Positions 13,354 to 20,629 of a stretch of 22,985 bases of DNA are shown one piece after another (within the stretch, counting starts at the first letter, position 1; each line of letters begins with the position of its first letter). Made by a program: the position numbers and the translations under genes. The notes beneath the pieces are model-generated. The model did not search any database. It was given only the letters and a program-made list of their open reading frames with translations, and was not told the DNA's origin. Origin of the DNA: JBCCMB01 sp039026555 (lineage in GTDB: Bacteria > Pseudomonadota > Alphaproteobacteria > Caulobacterales > Hyphomonadaceae); NCBI GenBank assembly GCA_039026555.1, contig JBCCMB010000034.1, forward strand, positions 1 to 22,985. The letters run 5' to 3'.

Positions 13354-13378
13354 TGCTGCGCCTTTTTGAAGCGCAGCA
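13354..13378 (+). other. Strong leader hairpin B downstream of the attenuator
   Basis: TGCTGCGC (13354-13361) pairs perfectly with GCGCAGCA (13371-13378) around a 9-base loop. No T-run follows, so it is not itself a terminator. Its arms share a sequence with the inverted repeat at 13232-13247, allowing long-range alternative pairing around the terminator. Confidence 0.6.
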
Positions 13379-13387
13379 CATCGGGAT

Positions 13388-13403
13388 CTAGGCGGTCGCC
13401 TAG
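13388..13403 (+). promoter_or_regulatory. Inverted repeat abutting the nrtA ribosome binding site
   Basis: CTAGGCG (13388-13394) and CGCCTAG (13397-13403) are perfect reverse complements separated by GT. The repeat ends four bases before the nrtA Shine-Dalgarno GGAGAGAG (13408-13415). It could be an RNA hairpin tuning ribosome access or a DNA operator. Confidence 0.45.
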
Positions 13404-13418
13404 GCTTGGAGAGAGCGA

Positions 13419-14915
13419 ATGACTGAGACTTTCATGGACAACCAACCGATAGGTTTGGAAACATGGGGACGCCGCACGCTTGCGAATGCAAAGCTGATCT
13501 GCGCATCCACCGCCGCACTTGTATTGGCCGCTTGTGGAAATGGCGGCGGCGAATCGGCCGCGCCTGCACCGGCGGCGTCGGAGCCAGCTGAGCCAGCCGC
13601 CGCGGCCGCCGCGCCGGCGCTAACGCTTGAAAAAACGGATCTGAAATTCGGCTTCATCAAGCTGACGGACATGGCGCCGCTCGCGATCGCCTATGAAAAG
13701 GGCTATTTCGAAGATGAAGGCCTGTTCGTCACTCTGGAGCCGCAAGCGAACTGGAAAGTTCTGCTCGACCGCGTGATCGACGGCGAATTGGACGGCGCGC
13801 ATATGCTGGCGGGTCAACCCTTGGCCGCCACGATCGGCTTCGGCACCGAAGCGCACGTGGTCACGCCTTTCTCCATGGATTTGAACGGCAACGGCATCAC
13901 CGTCTCCAATGAAGTCTGGGAGTTGATGAAGCCCGGCATTCCAAAAATGGATGACGGACGTCCGGTGCACCCGATCGGTGCGGAATATCTGAAGCCGGTG
14001 GTCGATCAGTTCAAAGAAGAGGGCAAGCCCTTCAATATGGGCATGGTCTTCCCGGTCTCCACGCACAATTACGAGCTGCGCTATTGGTTGGCGGCCGGCG
14101 GCATCCATCCCGGTTACTACTCGCCGGACGACGTTTCCGGTCAGATCGGCGCCGACGCGTTTCTATCCGTGACGCCTCCGCCGCAAATGCCGGCGACATT
14201 GGAAGCAGGCACGATCTACGGCTATTGCGTGGGCGAGCCGTGGAACCAGCAAGCTGTGTTCAAAGGCATCGGCGTGCCGGTAATCACCGATTACGAGATC
14301 TGGAAAGACAATCCGGAAAAAGTCTTCGGCATCAGCAAGGAATTCGCGGACGCCAATCCAAACACCACTTTGGCGTTGACCAAAGCTCTGATCAGGGCCG
14401 GCCAGTGGCTGGATGCAGACGACAACGCCAATCGTCCAGAAGCCGTCGAGATCCTCGCACGCTCCGAATATGTCGGCGCGGATTATGAAGTGATCGCGAA
14501 CTCGATGACGGGGACGTTCGAATACGAAAAAGGCGATAAGCGTGAGATTCCCGACTTCAACGTCTTCTTCCGCTACAACGCGACCTATCCCTACTATTCC
14601 GACGCTGTTTGGTACCTCTCTCAAATGCGCCGCTGGGGTCAAATCGCCGAGCCGAAAGACGATGCTTGGTATGATGAAGTGGCCAAGAAAGTCTATCGCC
14701 CCGACATCTATCTGGAAGCCGCCCGCATGCTGGTGGATGAAGGCAAGGTGAAGGAGGAAGACTTCCCTTGGGAGACAGACGGCTATCGTGAGCCCCAGTC
14801 TGAATTCATCGACAATGTCACATTCGATGGACGCAAACCGAACGAGTATCTCACCAATTTCGAGATTGGACTGAAGAACGCGCAGACAGTGCAAGGCTCT
14901 GAAGTTGTCAACTAA
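13419..14915 (+). CDS. nrtA: Nitrate ABC transporter substrate-binding lipoprotein (NrtA/CmpA family)
   Basis: A 498-residue periplasmic binding protein of the NrtA/CmpA family, which captures nitrate (or bicarbonate/cyanate in relatives). The N-terminus carries a lipoprotein signal (RRTLANAKL, hydrophobic core, LAAC lipobox with Cys39), followed by an Ala/Pro/Glu linker (about 45-68). The binding domain starts at DLKFGFIKLTDMAPLAIAYE (75-94) and contains GELDGAHMLAGQPLA and GYCVGEPWNQQA, typical of the family. The ATG at 13419 is preceded by GGAGAGAG; the n-region before the twin arginine is long for a Sec lipoprotein. It heads the nitrate operon, and a 10-bp hairpin separates it from nrtB. 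Context with nirBD and nasA makes nitrate the likely ligand. Confidence 0.95.
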   Translation: MTETFMDNQPIGLETWGRRTLANAKLICASTAALVLAACGNGGGESAAPAPAASEPAEPAAAAAAPALTLEKTDLKFGFIKLTDMAPLAIAYEKGYFEDEGLFVTLEPQANWKVLLDRVIDGELDGAHMLAGQPLAATIGFGTEAHVVTPFSMDLNGNGITVSNEVWELMKPGIPKMDDGRPVHPIGAEYLKPVVDQFKEEGKPFNMGMVFPVSTHNYELRYWLAAGGIHPGYYSPDDVSGQIGADAFLSVTPPPQMPATLEAGTIYGYCVGEPWNQQAVFKGIGVPVITDYEIWKDNPEKVFGISKEFADANPNTTLALTKALIRAGQWLDADDNANRPEAVEILARSEYVGADYEVIANSMTGTFEYEKGDKREIPDFNVFFRYNATYPYYSDAVWYLSQMRRWGQIAEPKDDAWYDEVAKKVYRPDIYLEAARMLVDEGKVKEEDFPWETDGYREPQSEFIDNVTFDGRKPNEYLTNFEIGLKNAQTVQGSEVVN

Positions 14916-14930
14916 GCGATCCCCCTCGGA

Positions 14931-14975
14931 CGCCTAGTGGACATAGGCGGGAAGCCGTTCCAGCAGCTTCCCGCC
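14931..14975 (+). other. Intercistronic hairpin between nrtA and nrtB
   Basis: GGCGGGAAGC (14946-14955) pairs perfectly with GCTTCCCGCC (14966-14975), a 10-bp stem with a 10-base loop and no T-run after it. An alternative stem CGCCTA (14931-14936) with TAGGCG (14944-14949) overlaps the left arm. Such stems after binding-protein genes often protect the upstream mRNA and raise binding protein relative to membrane components. Confidence 0.65.
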
Positions 14976-15014
14976 ACCCTTGCCGCTAGACTCTAACCAG
15001 GAACGGAATTTCTC

Positions 15015-16124
15015 ATGAGCACCGCGCAAGCAGCCGCTTCACCCGCCCCCGTTTCGGGCTCGGGCCCTTCTAAGGCCGCAGATAAAGAAGCCCGTCGCGA
15101 AAAGTATTTCTCAGGCGTCAACAAAGCCTCGAAAGTCCTTGACGTTTTAGGACTTTCTTGGGTGACGCCCATTTTGATGATGGCCGGTGGCGACAGCCCG
15201 AAGCGCCAGAGTCAAGAATTGTGGAATCGGCTTGGAATTCCCCTCCTTGCCGTTCTCGTTTTCCTTTTCGCATGGGGCCAATTGGCGCCCCAGGTTAAAA
15301 CGTCGCTCGGCGCCATACCAGGGCCAGCCCAGGTCTGGGAGCAAGCCCAAGTTCTGCACGCGGACCATGTGCAGGAAAAAGCCAAAGCGGACGCTTTTTA
15401 CGCCCGTCAGGACGAGCGCAACCAAGCTTTGATCGACGCAGGTCGTGGGGCTGAAGTCCGCGAGCGCAATTATACAGGCAAACCGACCTATTATGAGCAG
15501 ATCTGGACCAGTCTTCAGACCGTGTTCTTCGGCTTCTTTATCGGGGTCGTTCTCGCCGCGCCTTTAGGCATCCTTTGCGGCATGTCTCCAGGCATGAACG
15601 CAGCGTTTAACCCCATCATTCAGATCTTTAAGCCTGTGTCTCCTCTCGCCTGGCTTCCAATCGTGACCATGGTCGTATCCGCAACGGTTGCAACGGATTC
15701 AGGCATCTCAAAATCCTTCTTGACGTCAGCCATTACGGTGACCTTGTGCTCCTTGTGGCCGACCCTGATCAACACGGCGCTCGGCGTGGCGTCGATCGAC
15801 AAGGATTTGGTCAATGTCGGCAAGGTTCTAAAACTCGACGCCTGGACCAAAGTCACCAAATTGGTGCTGCCCTCCGCCTTGCCGCTGATTTTCACCGGCA
15901 TGCGTTTGTCGCTGGGCGTGGGCTGGATGGTTCTCATCGCGGCGGAAATGCTTGCGCAGAACCCAGGCCTTGGAAAGTTCGTTTGGGACGAATTCCAAAA
16001 CGGGTCGTCTCAATCGCTCGCTAAGATCATGGTCGCAGTTCTCACCATCGGCGTAATCGGCTTCGCCTTGGATCGGGTGATGTTGGCGCTCCAGACCATG
16101 TTCACTCACACGGCGCAGCGCTAG
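15015..16124 (+). CDS. nrtB: Nitrate ABC transporter permease (NrtB family)
   Basis: A 369-residue inner-membrane permease of the binding-protein-dependent family. After a cytoplasmic Ala/Ser-rich N-terminus come a membrane helix (about 73-92), a long charged periplasmic stretch (about 93-160), and the core helices (about 166-190, 202-223, 236-262, 292-312, 334-357). The EAA-like cytoplasmic loop, which contacts the ATPase, covers about 263-290 (ASIDKDLVNVGKVLKLDAW onward). The long, probably helical charged segment between the first two helices (VQEKAKADAFYARQDERN) makes it longer than cyanobacterial NrtB. An AGGAACGG Shine-Dalgarno-like sequence precedes the ATG. The ATPase gene follows nine bases after the stop, with AGGAGG overlapping this gene's stop codon. 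Confidence 0.95.
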   Translation: MSTAQAAASPAPVSGSGPSKAADKEARREKYFSGVNKASKVLDVLGLSWVTPILMMAGGDSPKRQSQELWNRLGIPLLAVLVFLFAWGQLAPQVKTSLGAIPGPAQVWEQAQVLHADHVQEKAKADAFYARQDERNQALIDAGRGAEVRERNYTGKPTYYEQIWTSLQTVFFGFFIGVVLAAPLGILCGMSPGMNAAFNPIIQIFKPVSPLAWLPIVTMVVSATVATDSGISKSFLTSAITVTLCSLWPTLINTALGVASIDKDLVNVGKVLKLDAWTKVTKLVLPSALPLIFTGMRLSLGVGWMVLIAAEMLAQNPGLGKFVWDEFQNGSSQSLAKIMVAVLTIGVIGFALDRVMLALQTMFTHTAQR

Positions 16125-16133
16125 GAGGCGGCA

Positions 16134-17843
16134 ATGGCGATCCTAGAGCTCAAAAACGTCTCCAAAGCTTTCGGCGAAGGCGTGGACCGCGCTGAGATCC
16201 TCAGCGATATCGATCTTTCGGTAGAGGATGGCGAGTTTGTCGCCATCCTCGGCTTCTCAGGCTCCGGCAAGACGACGCTTATCAATCTGATCGCGGGTTT
16301 GGAAACGGCGGATTCCGGCGAAGTTCTTTGCCGAGGCGAAGCGGTTACCGGCCCGGCCCCGGATCGCGGTCTTGTGTTCCAAAGCTATTCATTGATGCCT
16401 TGGATGACCGTAAAGGAAAATGTGCAGCTGGCCGTAGATTCGGTGTTCAAGTCAGAGTCTAAGGCCGACCGCGCCGCGCGCACCATGCGCTATGTCGAAA
16501 TGGTCGGGCTAGATCACGCGCTTGATCGTCGTCCCGCCGAATTGTCCGGCGGCATGCGCCAGCGCGTGTCTGTGGCGCGCGCTTTGGCGATGAACCCGGA
16601 AATCTTATTGTTGGACGAACCCCTATCGGCCTTGGACGCGCTGACGCGCTCCAAGCTGCAGGACGAAATCACCGATATCTGGTCGAACGACAAAAAGACT
16701 GTGGTGTTGATCACCAATGACGTCGACGAAGCCATCTTACTGGCCGACCGCATCATTCCGCTCAACCCTGGTCCAAACGCCACCCTGGGTCCCGCGTTTA
16801 AGGTCGATATCGAGCGTCCGCGCGAACGCACGAAAATAAACGCGTCAGACACGTTCAAAACGCTGCGCCGCGATGTCACCGACTATTTAATGAAGGTGGG
16901 CATTGAAGCGAAAATCGACAGCCAAGAGCTGACGCTGCCAAACGTAGTGCCGATCACGCAAAAGCCGCCCAAAGCGTATGAGGAGGCGGCGCAAACCTCA
17001 GGCCTGGCGGAAGATCGGTATTTGGAGTTCTCGCAAGTCTCCAAAGTCTATCCCACGCCGAAAGGGCCGCTAACTGTTGTGGAAGGCTTCGATACGCGGG
17101 TTCAAAAGGGCGAATTCATTTCTATTATCGGCCATTCTGGGTGCGGGAAATCAACCGTGCTGACGATGGCCGCCGGATTGAACGACGTCTCTAAAGGGGG
17201 CATTATTCTCGACCGGAAGGAAGTCACCAGCGCCGGTCCCGACCGCGCGGTCGTTTTCCAATCCCCCTCCCTCTTCCCCTGGCTCACCGCGAAGCAGAAT
17301 GTCGCGATCGGCGTCGATAAGGTCTATCCGGACGCCAGCCGTGCGGAACGTCAGCAGGTCGTCGAGTATTACCTGCATCGTGTGGGCCTTGGCGACGCGA
17401 TGGATAAGCTTGCGTCTGATTTGTCCAATGGCATGAAGCAGCGCGTCGGTATCGCGCGCGCCTTCTCGCTCAGCCCAAAATTGCTGCTTTTAGACGAACC
17501 CTTCGGCATGCTCGACAGTTTGACCAGGTGGGAGCTGCAGGAAGTCCTCATGGATGTCTGGCAGCGCACGCAGGTCACCGCGATCTGCGTGACGCATGAT
17601 GTGGACGAGGCGATCCTGCTCGGCGATCGCGTGGTCATGATGACGAATGGTCCCAATGCGCGGATCGGCAAGGATATGCGCGTCAACATCGATCGCCCGC
17701 GCACCCGCAAAGCCTTGTTGGAGCATCCCGACTACTACAATTACCGCCAAGAAGTCCTTCAATTCCTGGAGGATTATGAAGGCGGTGCGAACCCCACTCC
17801 TCCGGCGGAAGCCGAGCCGATTGAAGAGGAGGAGGCGGCATGA
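16134..17843 (+). CDS. Fused tandem nitrate ABC transporter ATPase (NrtC-like + NrtD-like domains)
   Basis: A 569-residue polypeptide with two complete ABC ATPase domains in one chain. Domain 1: Walker A GFSGSGKTT (40-48), Q-loop in LVFQSYSL, signature LSGGMRQ (137-143), Walker B ILLLDE (157-162), H-loop position Asn195 in ITNDVDEA. Domain 2 starts at about 296: Walker A GHSGCGKST (333-341), signature LSNGMKQ (430-436), Walker B LLLLDE (450-455), H-loop His488 in VTHDVDEA. A linker of about 50 residues joins them, and an acidic tail ends the protein. It powers nitrate import with NrtB. The cyanobacterial system uses separate NrtC and NrtD. The non-consensus Asn195 and Asn432 would lie in the same composite ATP site. 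AGGAGG (16123-16128) precedes the ATG; nirB overlaps by four bases. Confidence 0.95.
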   Translation: MAILELKNVSKAFGEGVDRAEILSDIDLSVEDGEFVAILGFSGSGKTTLINLIAGLETADSGEVLCRGEAVTGPAPDRGLVFQSYSLMPWMTVKENVQLAVDSVFKSESKADRAARTMRYVEMVGLDHALDRRPAELSGGMRQRVSVARALAMNPEILLLDEPLSALDALTRSKLQDEITDIWSNDKKTVVLITNDVDEAILLADRIIPLNPGPNATLGPAFKVDIERPRERTKINASDTFKTLRRDVTDYLMKVGIEAKIDSQELTLPNVVPITQKPPKAYEEAAQTSGLAEDRYLEFSQVSKVYPTPKGPLTVVEGFDTRVQKGEFISIIGHSGCGKSTVLTMAAGLNDVSKGGIILDRKEVTSAGPDRAVVFQSPSLFPWLTAKQNVAIGVDKVYPDASRAERQQVVEYYLHRVGLGDAMDKLASDLSNGMKQRVGIARAFSLSPKLLLLDEPFGMLDSLTRWELQEVLMDVWQRTQVTAICVTHDVDEAILLGDRVVMMTNGPNARIGKDMRVNIDRPRTRKALLEHPDYYNYRQEVLQFLEDYEGGANPTPPAEAEPIEEEEAA

Positions 17844-20290
17844 GCAAGCCCAAGCTCGTCGTCATAGGAAACGGGATGGCGGGGGCCCGCGTGCTCGAAG
17901 ATTTGTTCGAGCTGGCCCCTGACATGTACGACGTCACGATGTTCGGCGCAGAGCCGCGGCCGAACTACAACCGCATCATGCTCTCGCCGGTTCTCGCCGG
18001 CGAAAGCACGTTCGACGACATCGTGATCAATGATCTTGATTGGTATCGCGATCACGACGTCGATCTAAAGCTCGGCGTCGCCGTCGACGGAATTGATCGC
18101 GACGCAAAAATTGTTCGCGGCGCCGACGGCGAAGAAACGCCTTACGACAAGCTCGTGCTTGCGACGGGTTCCGACCCCTTCATCATCCCCGTCCCGGGAC
18201 ATGATCTGCCTGGCGTGATCACGTTCCGGGATTTAGACGATGTCGATCAAATGCTTACGGCCTGTAAGTCTGGGGGTCGGGCCGTCGTGATCGGGGGCGG
18301 CCTCCTCGGTTTGGAGGCCGCCCACGGTCTATCGAAGAACGGCATGGACGTGACCATCATCCATTTGATGGATACGCTGATGGAGCGTCAGCTGGACCAG
18401 CCGGCCGGCTACCTGTTGGAAAAAGAACTCTCCAATCGCGGCATGCAGGTGCTGACGAAAGCAAATACAGAAGAAATCTTCGGCGATGACAAAGTCGAGG
18501 GCGTGCGCCTCAAAGACGGCCGGGAAATTCCCGCCGAGATCGTCGTGATGGCGGTTGGCATTCGGCCCAATTCCGCGCTCGCCAAAACGGCGGGATTGGA
18601 TGTGGAGCGCGGCGTTCTCGTCGATGACAGCATGACGACCTCGGACGCCGACATCCTGTCCGTCGGCGAGTGCATCCAGCATCGCGGCGCCTGTTATGGC
18701 CTCGTCGCGCCCATCTGGGATATGTGCCGCGCGGCGGCGGGAAAATTGGCCGACGCCGAGGGGCCGATGTTTGAAGGCGCAGAGGTGTCCACCAAGCTTA
18801 AAGTCTCTGGCGTGGACGTCTTCTCCGCCGGTGATTTCGCAGATGGCGAGGACCGCGAAGAGATTGTCTTCCGCGACGCGGCGCGCGGCGTCTACAAACG
18901 CTTAGTGCTGGAAGACGACAAGCTGATCGGCGCCGTCATGTATGGCGACACCGCCGACGGCGCCTATTTCTTTCAGCGGATCAAAGATGCGGAGCCAGTG
19001 GAGCCGGATGAGCGCGAAACGCTTATCTTTGGTCAGAGCTTTGCCGGGGGCGCTCCCGTGGACCCTATGGCGGCCGTTGCAGCCTTGCCGGATGAAGCAG
19101 AAATCTGCGGCTGCAACGGCGTTTCCAAAGGTAAAATCGTCACCGCGATTGGCGAAAAAGGCCTGACCGACATCGACGGCGTACGCGCCTGCACTAAGGC
19201 GTCGTCATCTTGCGGCACCTGCACCGGTTTGGTCGAACAATTACTGGCGCTGTCGCTGGGCGATGCGTTCGACGCCAACGCGGTCAAAACCATGTGCGGC
19301 TGCACCGATCTGGGCCATGACGAAGTTCGCCGGCTCATTTTGGCGAAGGAGCTTAAATCCGTACCTGCCGTTATGCAGGAGCTGAATTGGAAAACGTCTT
19401 GCGGCTGCGCCAAATGCCGTCCCGCCCTGAATTATTATCTCCTGGCCAGCTGGCCGGGCGAGTATGTGGACGATGCGCAATCGCGCTTCATCAATGAACG
19501 GGCGCACGCCAACATTCAAAAAGACGGCACATTCTCTGTCGTTCCGCGCGCTTGGGGCGGGATGACGACGTCGTCGGAATTGCGCGCCATCGCAGATGTC
19601 GTCGACAAGTTTGAAATCCCCACGGTCAAATACACGGGCGGCCAGCGCATCGACATGCTTGGCGTGAAGAAGGAAGATCTACCGGCCGTTTGGGCGGACC
19701 TTAACGCCGCCGGCATGGTCTCTGGACACGCCTATGGCAAATCCCTGCGCACGGTGAAGACCTGTGTCGGAACGGATTGGTGCCGCTTTGGCACGCAAGA
19801 CTCGACAGGTCTTGGAATTAAGCTTGAAAAAATGATGTGGGGCTCATGGACGCCGCATAAGGTGAAGCTTGCGGTCTCTGGCTGTCCGCGAAATTGCGCC
19901 GAGGCGACGTGCAAGGATATCGGCGTCGTCTGCGTGGACAGCGGATATGAGATCCATTTTGCGGGCGCAGCCGGCATGCATGTCAAAGCGACCGAGCTAT
20001 TGTGCAATGTCGCAACCGAAGAAGAAGCCCTGGAATACTGCGCCGCCGTCATGCAACTTTACCGCGAGCAAGGCTGGTATCTTGAACGCATCTATAAATG
20101 GGCCGACCGCGTCGGCGTCGACAAGATCCAGGCGCAAATCGTCGAAGACGACAGCAATCGCCTCAAACTGTTTGAGCGTTTCTTGTTCGCGCAACGCTTC
20201 GCGCAAGACGATCCCTGGGCCGAGCGCGCCACGGGCGGCGTCGCGGCGCATGAATTCGCACCGCTCGAGCCGGTCGCAGCTGCGGAGTAG
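17840..20290 (+). CDS. nirB: Nitrite reductase [NAD(P)H] large subunit NirB
   Basis: An 816-residue cytoplasmic flavo-iron-sulfur-siroheme enzyme reducing nitrite to ammonium. The FAD-binding N-terminus VVIGNGMAGAR (7-17), the NAD(P)H motif VVIGGGLLGLEAA (149-161), and a flavoprotein C-subdomain (about 315-385) are visible. Two BFD-like [2Fe-2S] modules follow, with cysteines 423, 425, 458, 461 and then 486, 488, 521, 523, 526. The siroheme/[4Fe-4S] domain carries CVGTDWC (642-648) and CPRNC (682-686), giving the four cluster cysteines. All key residues are present and the length is normal for NirB. ATGA overlap with the ATPase gene indicates translational coupling. nirD follows after five bases. 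Confidence 0.97.
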   Translation: MSKPKLVVIGNGMAGARVLEDLFELAPDMYDVTMFGAEPRPNYNRIMLSPVLAGESTFDDIVINDLDWYRDHDVDLKLGVAVDGIDRDAKIVRGADGEETPYDKLVLATGSDPFIIPVPGHDLPGVITFRDLDDVDQMLTACKSGGRAVVIGGGLLGLEAAHGLSKNGMDVTIIHLMDTLMERQLDQPAGYLLEKELSNRGMQVLTKANTEEIFGDDKVEGVRLKDGREIPAEIVVMAVGIRPNSALAKTAGLDVERGVLVDDSMTTSDADILSVGECIQHRGACYGLVAPIWDMCRAAAGKLADAEGPMFEGAEVSTKLKVSGVDVFSAGDFADGEDREEIVFRDAARGVYKRLVLEDDKLIGAVMYGDTADGAYFFQRIKDAEPVEPDERETLIFGQSFAGGAPVDPMAAVAALPDEAEICGCNGVSKGKIVTAIGEKGLTDIDGVRACTKASSSCGTCTGLVEQLLALSLGDAFDANAVKTMCGCTDLGHDEVRRLILAKELKSVPAVMQELNWKTSCGCAKCRPALNYYLLASWPGEYVDDAQSRFINERAHANIQKDGTFSVVPRAWGGMTTSSELRAIADVVDKFEIPTVKYTGGQRIDMLGVKKEDLPAVWADLNAAGMVSGHAYGKSLRTVKTCVGTDWCRFGTQDSTGLGIKLEKMMWGSWTPHKVKLAVSGCPRNCAEATCKDIGVVCVDSGYEIHFAGAAGMHVKATELLCNVATEEEALEYCAAVMQLYREQGWYLERIYKWADRVGVDKIQAQIVEDDSNRLKLFERFLFAQRFAQDDPWAERATGGVAAHEFAPLEPVAAAE

Positions 20291-20295
20291 ACGCG

Positions 20296-20628
20296 ATGGA
20301 CGGAAACTTCATGAGCGATCAATGGGTTGAAATAGGACGCGCAGACCAAATCCCAACCCGCGGCGCGCGGCTTGTGCGCATCGCCGGCAAGCAGATCGGC
20401 GTCTTCAAAACCGCGGGTGGCGAAGTCTTCGCCTTGGACAATCAATGCCCACATAAAAAGGGGCCCCTGACCGAAGGCATTGTGCATGACACAGGCGTTA
20501 CGTGCCCGCTGCACAATTGGGTGATCGATCTGCAATCGGGTAAAGCGCGCGGCGCCGACGAGGGGTGCGTTCGCACTTATCGGATCGACAATCGCGACGG
20601 GCGCTTGTTCTTGAGTTTGGCCGAGTAG
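20296..20628 (+). CDS. nirD: Nitrite reductase [NAD(P)H] small subunit NirD
   Basis: A 110-residue Rieske-fold subunit paired with NirB. CPHKKGPL (C51, H53) and CPLHNWVI (C70, H73) supply the four [2Fe-2S] ligands, so the cluster-binding form is intact; some NirD proteins have lost these residues. The start at 20296 has GGAG (20284-20287) at eight bases. An in-frame ATG at 20311 (MSDQWVEIG) is an equally typical NirD N-terminus with a weaker ribosome site. The nitrate reductase gene starts one base after the stop, so the two are tightly coupled. Confidence 0.95.
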   Translation: MDGNFMSDQWVEIGRADQIPTRGARLVRIAGKQIGVFKTAGGEVFALDNQCPHKKGPLTEGIVHDTGVTCPLHNWVIDLQSGKARGADEGCVRTYRIDNRDGRLFLSLAE

Positions 20629-20629
20629 C

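Larger units (their letters stand above)
13063..13418 (+). other. Gene-free leader of the nitrate operon (attenuator-like) and trmD upstream region
   Basis: I see no protein gene in these 356 bases. They separate divergent trmD and nrtA and must contain both promoters, though I cannot place a clear -35/-10 pair. The nrtA-proximal half is rich in RNA structure. In order these are a perfect inverted repeat (13232-13247), a small hexaloop hairpin (13260-13275), a hairpin (13290-13305) overlapping an intrinsic terminator (13289-13348), a strong hairpin (13354-13378), and an inverted repeat (13388-13403) just before the nrtA Shine-Dalgarno. No plus-strand gene lies upstream that would need this terminator, so premature termination of the nrtA transcript is the simplest reading. 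Confidence 0.6.
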
